From the NCBI GenBank assembly GCA_963691705.1, contig OY829539.1, positions 49,822,327 through 49,886,326 on the forward strand: a DNA stretch of 64,000 nucleotides, given 5' to 3'. The notes under the pieces were generated by a model. That model was given only the letters and a program-made list of their open reading frames with translations. It had not been told where the DNA came from and ran no database searches. Position 1 is the stretch's first letter. Every line of letters starts with the position of its first letter. This DNA comes from Viola odorata. Lineage: Eukaryota; Streptophyta; Magnoliopsida; Malpighiales; Violaceae. Of the stretch, positions 1 to 9,870 are shown piece by piece. Position numbers and translations under genes: made by a program.

Positions 1-215
1 AAGAGGGGATTTAAATAGTAAATTCACAAGAAAAAGATATCTCCAGGTGTTGAATTTAAAATTGACGAAAAAAATAGATATATTGAAAAGAACACGTGGG
101 TTGCCTCCCACGAAGCGCCCTTGTTTAAAGTCGTAGGCTCGACTAATACAAAAGTATTGTAGGCATCGCCACTAGATGAGTAAGCAGGATGGGTCATTTG
201 TGGGAGAATGATCAT

Positions 216-1873
216 TCAAAAGTTGGTAGGAGGAGGGTTGGCGGTCGTGTTAGGTCCTTTGGTTAACCCTTCAAAAGAAATCCATCCATTCTTGATCAAG
301 TGGTGAACCTTTCCTCTTAGGGCCAAGCAGTTTTCTATCGTGTGACCCTGAGCTCCAGCATGGTACTCGCATCTAGCATTATGATCGTACCACTTCAGGT
401 AAGGAGGTTGTAGAGGTGTCATTGGGGTGGGCGCAATTTGCCCAGCCGCCAAGAGATGTTTATAAATCTCCCCTAGAGGAGCGGGAAGAGTTGGCAGTGG
501 CTCCTGGTTCCAACGGTTACTTGGGTTACTTTGGTTGTTTGGCGGGTTATATGGAGATGTAGGGTGTTGAGGAGGTGGCGCGAAAGGTGGCCTGTAGCTT
601 GGCTGGTGAGAGGCAAAGTTGACATCTTTCTTCATGATGGGCTCTTTCTTAGGTGTTACCTCTGGTGTGGAAATATCGATCCTCCCTGACTTGTTCCCTT
701 GTTTGACTTTTTCAGCCACCATGACCATGTCAAAAAAGTTATTTGATGGATTGGATATAAGATGAGTGTAGTAGGGAGCCTTGAAGGTATCCACGAAAAT
801 GGATATGAGCTCTTTGTCATTCAAAGGAGGAGAAATCCTAGAAGCTAGTTCTCTCCACCTCTGAGCATAAGTTTTCACCGATTCTTCAGTTTTTTCTCAA
901 GATTTTGGAGATCAGAACGGTCTGGCACTACCTCCATATTGAACTTGTACTGTTTAAAGAAGGCATCAGATAAATCTCTCCAAGCCCTGATTTTGATCCT
1001 ATCCAGACTCATGTACCAAGTCAATGCGTTCTTGGCCAGGCTCTCCCTGAATAAATGGATCAACAAAGGTTCATTGTGTATCATATCGGCCATTTTGTTG
1101 CAATAGGCCTTGAGGTGAGTTTTTGGGCACTCGATCCCAATGTACTTCTCAAAATCTGGAATCTTGTATTTCGGAGGCATTATGATCCCCGGGACCATGC
1201 ACATATCGGCGGGACCCGTAGGGTCAACAGGGTTTGTTCCTTCGATGGCCCTGAGCCTTTCCTCTAGCAGGTTCATTCTATCCATATTTGGTCTTTCTAT
1301 AATGAGAGCATTTGGACCAAGGTGTGGCGGGGGTTCCGTCGTGAATGGTGGTTGCGTCGAATTGACAAAAAGAGGTCGACTTCCCATAGGATCAGGATTT
1401 GCGACTTGAGTGGAATGGCCCTGAGGTGGGTGGAAGCCCTGGGGTTCCTGATGAATCTAACTTTTGCTAGGGTCCAGGGTGAGGTTAACTAAGGAATGTT
1501 GCAGGGCTGCAGTAACTTCTTCACCTGTGTTGACTACAGGATTTGCGGAGCTAGGTACCGCGAAAGGATCCATCCATTTCCATTGACTCCCAGGAACTGA
1601 AAACGATTGGGGTCCCGAAGATCCAGCGATAGTGGATGAGGAGGGTCTCATCATTCGACTAGGATCAAAACCGGGCAGGAATTCATTGGTTGCTTCATCT
1701 CGCTCTTTTTCGGTATGAGTGGCCCTTTCTGTAATAACCCTGACTTGCTCTTCCGACTCTGCTATTCTAGCAACCAACCTCTCTTCTGTTTTGGCTTGCT
1801 CGGCCATTTTTCGCGCTTGCAGTCTAGTTATGGGGAGCCTTGGTGGAGTAGTTTTCCTTCGCGGAGCTATCAT
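216..1873 (-). pseudogene. Broken gag of the Tat-like element
   Basis: Minus-strand gag in three pieces. The first starts at a Met at 1873 (residues MIAPRRK) with a charged coiled-coil-like stretch, and ends at a TAG at 1457-1459. The reading frame continues unchanged after this stop through 1387-875, which holds the retrotransposon gag core (KTHLKAYCNKM, then a typical FKQYKFN segment). Near 880-895, in a run of A residues, a one-base frameshift is needed to continue into 878-216, which begins KTYAQRWREL. That last piece contains the knuckle CEYHAGAQGHTIENC near its C-terminus and a Pro-rich region. So at least one nonsense and one frameshift mutation inactivate it. Gag normally packages element RNA in virus-like particles. 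Confidence 0.8.
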
Positions 1874-1921
1874 TAATCTGAAAAAATAGACAAAGAAAAA
1901 TAGTATGTACGGGCAATGCAA

Positions 1922-3460
1922 CCCCGAGGTCTCCGTGCTACATGTTTACTCTTGTGGCCACACTTCCACTTAATACTTTCAAGACGAATGAAAAGTCGAT
2001 ATTTTGGTGAAGATACGTAGGAAGCTGCTATTCCTTCCCCGACGCAAGGAGATCTTGGAGGCTATCAACGAAAACCCTTGAAACGAACTGGAAGCTTTTA
2101 TTCATTTCCCAAAGTAATCGAGGGAACAACCAAAGAGAAAGCCCGCTTGACTTGTAGATGATATCCTTAATGGTTTATTAAAGCCAACCTCTAACAATAG
2201 GGCCCTGATGGCTCGTTCAAAGCCTAAAAATAGCTAAAACCTCTTTCGGGATTTAACAAAGTGGAAATTCCGCGTAAATCACACTGATATTGGCTCGCAA
2301 CAAAAGAGCATGCAGTTGAAAATGACAGAAGATAGCTACCTTTGCGTTTTCCATCGTCTTGTTTTTTTTTTTTTAACGGACCCGGGATCTATCAATGAGG
2401 GAAACCTTTATTCCTTTCTAAGTCAAGAAATGATGCACTACTGGATGCCTTTAGTGAAACCCTCGAGACAAACCAATGCGAGCATCCAATGTTTTGCTTA
2501 GAAAACTCAATCTTGTATATCGATAATTGATCGCTAGGCTGAGATTACTCTTTCCTTTATTCATTTCTCGAGGAACCCAGGTTTGTACTTGTTTATTGGC
2601 CGTTGGGTACTTTTGAAAGAATAAATGAAGTTTTTTTTTTTTAGAAGGTGAAGGCACTCACTCAATAAATATCCAAATAAACACGGAATTTTATTTTTTA
2701 CGAACTTCTTCCAGAGAAGGTTACAACCAGGTAAGTTTTAACTATCTAAATTCATCCAAGGAAAGGCTAATAGACAAAAGTCTAGGAACATCATTACATG
2801 GGGCGAAAAGATAAAAAATCTAAGTAGCTGATGCACGATTTTGAAGGCGTCAATCTTGGAAGTCAGAATCTGTTTGCTCATTCCAATGACGCAATCTCCC
2901 CTTTCTGACTCTCCACTTCTTCCATCCCAATCTTGGTCATAATATCGGGAATAAAAATCAGATTTCAACGTGTCACCCTATTCCGACTGAACGTTGTAGC
3001 TTGAAATCCCGAAAGTATTAAGCGGAAGTTTCGTTGGTGTTGCCATTTTGAGTGAACAAGTAAGACGGGGATGTTTATGAGAAGTAAAAAAATAAACTTG
3101 TGTTAGCGGAAAAAACAAAAAATTATGAGGACGACATAAACACACAACGAACATGTAAACATGTGATAAATGCGCGAACATGATGCATATGCTGGCCTTT
3201 TGACGTCGACTAATTTCTAACGGCCGCAAAGTTCCCGGACGATACCATAGAATGGTCCCTAAAGTGTCAGCCAGTGTCAATTGATTCCTTGCGGAACCAG
3301 ACAACCTTCCGACTAGTTTTAGGGGTTTGTCCGAGTGGGGTTGGTGAACACTACCCAGGACACGTGTCCCAGGGCGTCACTACTACCCTCCTAAGCCTAT
3401 TTGGTAATTGTCCCTTGGGTGTAGGGCACTATGCATGAGTATGACAATTGATCAAAACGT
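1922..3460 (-). other. Leader of the Tat-like element between gag and the solo LTR
   Basis: No convincing gene. It is the downstream half of the element's long untranslated leader on the minus strand; the upstream half is 5972-6056. Short open frames exist but resemble nothing I recognise. The sequence joins logically across the solo LTR once that insertion and one copy of ATAAC are removed. Confidence 0.55.
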
Positions 3461-3465
3461 ATAAC
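3461..3465. repeat. Target-site duplication ATAAC, left copy
   Basis: ATAAC lies directly before the TG end of the solo Athila LTR and matches 5967-5971 exactly. Confidence 0.85.
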
Positions 3466-5966
3466 TGATTGCATTGCATTTCATCATATTTTTACTGTCC
3501 ATTTACTAGTTATCTGGGCAGTAAATCTATTGATTTTCCTTGAATTTCCCTTGTTTTGGCAGTTCTGGTTTGGAGGCTTGATATTGGAGGATTGTGATCT
3601 TAGAGCATTGGAGCAGATTTTCAGAGCATCTTGGCCTAGAGTTCGGCCAAGATCCCTTCGCACACCAAAGTATCGATACGAGATCATCTTGGCCGGGAGC
3701 TTGGCCAAGACTCATCCGCGAAAGGGAGATCTCGAGCAAGCAGCGTTGGCAACCATTTGAGCCTCCTTTCGCTTGGGCCTTGCGGGCTGGCAATTTACAA
3801 CTGCCCAGCATTTTTAGAGGGATCGGACGACATTAAATTCAAGAATCCTTGTTAGGATCTCCTTCTATTTTTTAATATTGCAAACTCCTTTTGTAATTCA
3901 AAACATTGTTACTATCTCCTTAGATTTTGGAGGAGTTTGAATTAGAATAGGACGAGGGAATTTCAGCTCTATATAGTTGAGCTCTCCCTTTCTTCATCTC
4001 TTCGGCTTCCTTCTTCGATTTTAGACAACTTCTTTGCTCCGGGATTTAATTCTTTGAACTCTCGGATTTATTTATTTATGCAAACAAATATATTTATTTT
4101 CTATCCATGAGTATGAGTAGCTAAACATCCATTCTTGGTAAGGGTTGATAAGCTTCGTTCTTAAGCATTCGTGAGATCAAACCATTCTTAATATTCTCGC
4201 CGATTCGTATCCACTTATTTCTTAAACTTCATAAATCGCTAACTCACTAGAGACAAGATCTGATCATTCTTGTACCCTAGTAGAGAAGAGTTGCAGCTAA
4301 CCTTGAAGGAGTGGGAGCACCCAACCGGATAGGTAAAGTAGGCACTAGTCTCGCGCCAGACTAGAAGAAATAAGTAGTCTAGACCAAGACCAGATTGACA
4401 ACCTAGGGTCTCCATAGGGAGACAACTTGGCTAGGTACTGCCTTCCTGATACGATCGCTCCGATCGCATCGCGTACTCGAAGCCAACGCCAAAATCTCGT
4501 GGCATATATGCTTCAACATTTACGCCGCGAAGAGGCTCACCCAAAGCCCAAGGACCAATGGAGCTCATGTATGGAAATCCAAGGACCAAAGGGGAGCCAG
4601 CCTCCTTTCCAGCCCAGCCCATCATCAAGCAGCAGTTGTCCCCCTTTCCAGCCCAGCCCATCACGCAGCAGCAGCCCGGCCCAGCACCAGCTTGCTCGCC
4701 CAACGCCAGTCCACGCAGCAGCAGCACACGGCATCATTCCAACAGCAGCCCACTCTCCTGCCCCAAGCGACGTCGTCCCAGCAGCACCCACACACCAATA
4801 CCTTCGTCCGCACGATGCGGCCCACCAACGCCATCACCCGCACATGCTAGGCCCACTCGCATATCACCCATCACCCACGCAATCCAGCAAAATAGCATTC
4901 TCAAAACTTGGGATTTCAAGCTATAAATAGATGTCTTCATTCCCATTTAAAACTCGCTTTTTGATCATTGATAAACACTCAATCTTGAAGCCAATTTTAG
5001 CTTAATTAATTCTTGTAATTTCTTGCTTTCTTTCCCTAAATTTCTTGTAAATTTTCGGCTTCAAACTAGCATTTCTATTGCAAGTTTGAGATCGATTATT
5101 TTTTGAGTATATTCAATATAGAAAGGTTGCTCGTTCTAGTTAACGAGAGGGTTTTCTTGAATTTACTTGCTCATTTAATTTTCCATCTTTCACTTCTAAA
5201 ATTCCCGATTCAAGAACCAATAATCTTGAATCAAAAATCTATAAACCCTTCCTTAAAATTCCTACATCGTTCCATTATAATTTCCCGTTGCGTCTATCTC
5301 CTAAATCCATTCCAAAGTAATTGGTTTCCAAATTTCAACAAGAACGTCATAATCCTTCATTATCCGAGCCATCCCCAATCGAGACTAGTTCCTTGCAAAT
5401 TCAACATCGAAGGATCCTAACACTTCCCCTATACTATTGAGGAAGCGAACAACCATTCAAGACAGCAGTCAAACGGATAAACCCTTTAACCAGCAAGGTG
5501 TCCCTTGGCTAGGATTATCAGGAAAGGGAGCACCCGCCTTATAATTTGCAGAGGAGGGAAGTCAGGAGTGAACAGGAGCACCTCCACTCTATAGCAGTAC
5601 TACGGATACAGAGAAGAATATCCTTCCATCAGTGTTCGAATCATAAGAACAGAAGCTCTCATATCGCCCTTACCTGGAATTACCTTTTATCAGATTTACC
5701 AATCTTGACCCCGTATCTTAGCCAAACCTTTGACCAAGATTACTTTAAATTATTTTATTTCTTTTGTTCTTGTCTTAATTTTCAGGTTCATCCAATCAAA
5801 ACCAGTGACGAGGAAGTCAACCAAGGAACTACGTCCCCCTAGAGGTCTCTGTGGACGATCCTTTTACCATAATCTACAAGCCTTTGTGGACAGTGATAAG
5901 TTGTATTTCTACCCTCATTCTTATATATATTTTACACTTATATTTGACGCGTTCGACGTGCGATCA
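3466..5966 (+). mobile_element. Solo LTR of an Athila-type gypsy element, with a nested insertion
   Basis: The segment begins TGATTGC and ends GCGATCA, so its ends are near-perfect inverted repeats with TG/CA termini. It is flanked by identical five-base duplications, ATAAC at 3461-3465 and 5967-5971. The same LTR appears in opposite orientation at 58342-59635 and 63060-64000, next to an Athila gag and tRNA-Asp primer site, which identifies the family. Without the 976-base nested insertion plus its duplication, this LTR is about 1.5 kb. No internal element sequence lies beside it, so it is a solo LTR left by LTR-LTR recombination. Confidence 0.88.
4447..5422 (+). mobile_element. Solo LTR nested inside the Athila solo LTR
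   Basis: Comparison with the Athila LTR at 58342-59635 shows that 4447-5422 is extra sequence. It begins TGATACGATC and ends GGATCCTAACA, with five-base duplications CTTCC at 4442-4446 and 5423-5427. A TATA box (TATAAATA, 4922-4929) shows plus orientation. The region before it is rich in CAGCAG and GCCCAGCCC and gives long Pro/Ser/Ala-rich open frames on both strands; I regard these as chance frames in the LTR promoter region. Its first 12 bases resemble those of the solo LTR at 40811, so the two may belong to related families. Confidence 0.85.
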
Positions 5967-5971
5967 ATAAC
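5967..5971. repeat. Target-site duplication ATAAC, right copy
   Basis: ATAAC lies directly after the CA end of the solo Athila LTR and matches 3461-3465 exactly. Confidence 0.85.
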
Positions 5972-6056
5972 AGATAATCACAAAAATAGTTTATTAAAGC
6001 AAAATAAATAAATAAACAAACACCTTAAAAAAAACCGGCTTCGACCCTAAAAAAAG

Positions 6057-6074
6057 TCCCTAGTGAAGTCGCCA
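6057..6074 (-). other. Primer-binding site of the Tat-like element
   Basis: On the minus strand the sequence TGGCGACTTCACTAGGGA follows three bases after the LTR end. It starts with TGG, complementary to a tRNA CCA end, and TGGCGACT fits the tRNA-Arg-type primer sites used by Tat/Ogre elements. The 3' half is diverged. Confidence 0.65.
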
Positions 6075-6077
6075 AAC

Positions 6078-8771
6078 TGTCGCACCCCCTTTTTCGTCAA
6101 AAAGATGAGTTTAAGGTTCGGGACGGATGTTAAGCATAAATGGATGCTTCGTATAATACAATGAAGTCGCCACCCTATTTTCTAAGGTTTAGGGAACCTA
6201 ATCGTCATGGCATAAAAAGTAAAAAAAAAACTAAGGCACATGTGGTCTAAACCAAAGAACGAAGGTTCGAGGTCATATTATGGACTCGGAAAGGTGTTAG
6301 GCACCCGAGTCACATCCTTAAAAGGTTACCGGTTAAAAAGGTGTTTGAAAAACATTTTTGACATGAAAATGAGTAAGTAACCGGAAAGTGTCGTCCGATC
6401 CTGCGCACAGAAACGCGCCACTTTTCAATCATTTACGGAGTAAATGATCGCAAAGTGTCAACCGAAATCCTGTTACGAAGATTGGGCCACCTTCCAGTTG
6501 TCCATGGGCCCTCAGAGGTATTCATCATTTTAGTTTTTTCTTATTTCCGATCGGGACTGTAAGGACTGATTAATCATTTCTGGTTGGGACTGATTAATCG
6601 TTGGTTTTTTTACTAAAGCGAGAGCCCTCTTTATCATCATCGGGCCATGCATGATTAATTAATTACTACGTGATCCTATCATGGATAAAACTAACATCGT
6701 ACCATTTTAATGAATGTAAATAACCGTATGGGATCAAAGCCACCATGCTCACATATCAATGCAAAACAATTAATTTCATGGTATAAAAGCAAGTGATGTA
6801 AACACGTAAACATGTGTGTTGATTTTATTTTCTAACAGTTTTAAATATCATGCAGACAATTATGATACGAGTTTTTTAATATTTCTATATAGCATGCATA
6901 TGAATAATATTTGCGAAAAACATTGAATAAATAAGAGAGGCTAGAATGCGTACTTGCGTTGCGTGATCTTGATCTACCTTACAAATTGAAAGTATTAGCG
7001 ATGGTTCGGAAACAATAAATGATAAAATGTACTCGAATATTTATTTAATTTACAACAAGTAAGCAACTAAAAAAACATGGCATAATTAATAGACAATTTA
7101 TTTAAAACATGCATGCATACGAATATTTTTCATGGTAATTTAACATGGCATGAAACAAGCAAGACATCATATGAACAAACGATTAACCCATTTCGAACTT
7201 ATCATGGCATAAAGAAAGCAATTTATTGCATGCGAGAATTTTACGATAATTAAAACATGGCATAAAGTAAATAATTTATTGCATACGAGAATTTTACAAT
7301 AATTAAAACATGGCATAAAGTAAACAATTTATTGCATACGAGAATTTTACGATAATTAAAACATGGCATAAAGTAAACAATTTATTGCATACGAACATGT
7401 AAACAATTCATACGATATTAAAAATACGAAAATGGAATAAACATATCGCATAAAAAATTATTTGGGCCAGACCCACATGTTGAAACTAATTAAAAATGGG
7501 TTAGGAATAAATCCTAGCCCATGATTTAATTTAAAAAAAGGAAAAAGATGGGCTTGGTTTAAACCAAAGCCTATCAGCATTTTAAAAAACCAAAGAAAGG
7601 TACGGGCTTGGCCCATCACCTTCCTTCTCCCACCAGAACAGCATGACACTGTTCTTCCCTTTCCTTGCGTCGCCGGCGACCAAGGAAACTTCAATCCGGC
7701 CAAATGGCCGGATTTCAACCCCAACACAAGTCCAAAATTTCCCTCTACCCCGTAGCAATAAAACCCCGCAAAAACAATGAGAAAAAACCAAGTAAAAACA
7801 AAAGGAAAAAGCTTGCGTTTTCGTGAAATAAGCAATGAATTTTAAACGAAATGGCAATCAATTGATCCCTTTAAGGGCAGGCGAATTAACTCTAAGCTAA
7901 GTAGCAATTTATGGCATTAAAACGAGCAAGTAATTGGCAAACGAAAGCAAGAAAGAATTAAAACGAAAATGGTGCAGTGAAAAAATTGAAAAAATAGACA
8001 AAACGAATTAAGGCACGTACTGATGTTTTGCTTTCGGCTTGGACGAGTATTGATGATGAGAGGGTGCGGCAACCCGTCTCCTTTAGGGTTGGAATCATTC
8101 AGTATTTATAGGCGGCTGGTCGGTTTGATTTGCGTGGTGAGCAAATTGGATGACGCGGCTCTTTTATTTTGCTTGGCTGAGAACGATCGGGAAGCACATG
8201 GGAGAGCGACGTGGGCATGGTGACGAGGTTGGTTCCTCGAAGTGATGACGAGGCTAAGCTCTAGAAGGTGACGGGCCAATTTTGGAAGAGAAATGGCTTG
8301 CGGGAAAAGAAAAGGGAGATGGGTTTGTGTTTAAATAGGTGACCGTTGGATGGTTGACTAAGGATAGTCAACCAATCCAACGATTGATCAAAAGGAAAGA
8401 AAGAAAAAATACTCAGTAATTAAAAGGGGCTCGATCTATCAGCGCGATAAAACCGGCGAAAAAATCGAACGAAAGTAACTGCGTTGTAGAGAAAAATATG
8501 ACGATCGGGATGATGCGAACAAAATTTTGAGCTCGACTCTCTAAACGCATTTATTTTGACAAAGTGTCGAAAAAGCTCGTTCGGGGTTTAATAACAGTTC
8601 GAATGACACAAAAAGGCGAAAAACTAAAATAACGTGAAATGAAGCGAAATATTAAACAAATAGCCCACGATCAAAGAATCAACTGAAATTTATCGTAAAC
8701 GGGATTTTAAACGTGACAAGCAATAAAATACGAAAAAAGTTGTGACGTAAGTCAAAATTTAGGTAGCAACA
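6078..8771 (-). mobile_element. 5' LTR of the Tat-like element
   Basis: On the plus strand it begins TGTCGCACC and ends GTAGCAACA, an imperfect inverted terminal pair (TGTCGCACC against TGTTGCTAC) of about 2.7 kb. The inner edge touches the primer-binding site. It contains a 53-base tandem repeat at 7204-7395. It has no gene; short open frames near 7458-7857 and 8023-8223 are not supported. The outer edge at 8771 is inferred from the terminal repeat and from the abrupt change into an unrelated LTR fragment. Confidence 0.7.
7204..7395. repeat. 53-base tandem repeat in the Tat-like LTR
   Basis: The unit containing ATGGCATAAAG, then ATTTATTGCAT and GAGAATTTTAC, begins at 7204, 7257, 7310 and 7363. 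The spacing is exactly 53 bases, with a few substitutions and a partial last unit. Weaker relatives lie just upstream around 7077-7160. Confidence 0.85.
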
Positions 8772-9010
8772 CTACCGGGGTTCATCCACCTATAAATACC
8801 CCCCCCCCCCCCCCCCCCTACGGCAAATAAAGGAGGACAAGAAAAAAACTAGCTGATACTCTACCAAAATTTACTCTCAACCTTGCTCATTATGTATGCT
8901 AACTTGATCGTCAGAGTGTTTACGCCGAGGACCCCCTCCGACGCTTTGCAGGTACAGTAACAGTGCGGCCACCTATCCCCTTGAAGGTCAAGATTACAAA
9001 ATTATTCTCA
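8772..9010 (+). mobile_element. Fragment of an older LTR hosting the Tat-like insertion
   Basis: A TATA box (TATAAATA, 8791-8798) is followed by a run of 20 C residues and then by ACTTGATCGTC..GAG and GACGCTTTGCAG around 8903-8951. The same ordered motifs occur on the minus strand in the solo LTR at 27357-28276, so this is the R/U5 part of a related LTR. Its upstream part is missing, consistent with the Tat-like element having inserted at 8771. The right boundary is approximate. Confidence 0.6.
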
Positions 9011-9870
9011 CCCCGGTTCTAGGATTATCAGTAATCATTTCATTATGATGATAATGCTGTAATAAGAAAAAGAAAAAAAGAAAAAGAAAAAGAAAAAGGC
9101 ATAGATGCTGTAAAGATATGGAAAAGAAAACCAAAAAAAAAAGGTCAATAGATCCGCGGATTCATTGCCTGATGGTGACTGTCGGGCTTGACCGGATTAC
9201 CCATCAATCTATTGCAAACATGTTAATTTCTAAATTATGTGGAGTAATTTGTCGTGCGTTTTGTAATGGGCAGTGTTGCAGATTTTCATGGAGATTGGTG
9301 GTAGCATTAATTTAATTTAATTTGTTGAAGAAGCAGGGGTGGGAGCGGTGTGAGACTGAGAAGGAGATGGGGATTTGGTTTTCTTAAAAAGGAAATTTGT
9401 TTTTGGTTTTAATTTTTAATTTTTAATTTTTAATTATATTTATTTAAATATTATTATTATTTTTTGAAAATATTAAACACGTAATCTGGCGTGGCATTTT
9501 GTAAAAGGAAAATGAAAAAGTTAAAATCATTTCAGCACTTAATGGAAAAAAAATGTTACCATTTGACGGAGGGTCCTAAATAATAATACATGATTAATTG
9601 AAGTTTTTTTTTTTTTTTAACGAAGAGGGGGAAACCAGACATTTTCCCTGGAACAGACCTGAAGATACCCCTCAGTTAGTTTGCATTTCCATCTTGTAAA
9701 TATCAATTTTTGTATGTATAATGACCTGAAAGATCAATACAGCCGGCTTTAGCACTTTGAGAACAATGTTTGGATTGTTTGGCTTCTATAAGAAAGGGTG
9801 AACTCCAATTTTTGAGTATACCACAGCATTTTCTTTTCCAAGTTGTGGTCATCACTAGTTCTTGTTACAA
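9011..9870. other. Spacer with no gene seen
   Basis: Contains A-rich simple sequence (AAAAAG units near 9061-9100), AATTTTT repeats near 9405-9435 and T runs. The last 150 bases would have been the promoter and 5' UTR of the subtilase copy. I see no supported gene. Confidence 0.6.

Larger units (their letters stand above)
1..8771 (-). mobile_element. Tat-like Ty3/gypsy retrotransposon, 5' part (continues off the left edge)
   Basis: Read on the minus strand this runs from a 5' LTR (6078-8771) through a primer-binding site (6057-6074), a long untranslated leader and a broken gag, then leaves the window before any polymerase. The gag carries a CX2H-type zinc knuckle usual for Tat/Retand-type plant gypsy elements. 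The leader is interrupted by a 2.5-kb solo Athila LTR at 3466-5966. The LTR outer edge has TG/CA ends but the target duplication cannot be tested because the other end is missing. The Tat assignment rests on gag style and primer type, not on a reverse transcriptase. Confidence 0.75.

Noticed and set aside
4427..4946. Pro/Ser/Ala-rich open frames on both strands
   Set aside because: They lie inside a solo LTR with exact target duplications and come from GC-rich repeats.
7458..7857. 125-codon minus-strand open frame as a gene
   Set aside because: It is in the Tat-like LTR, is hydrophobic low-complexity sequence and has no family resemblance.
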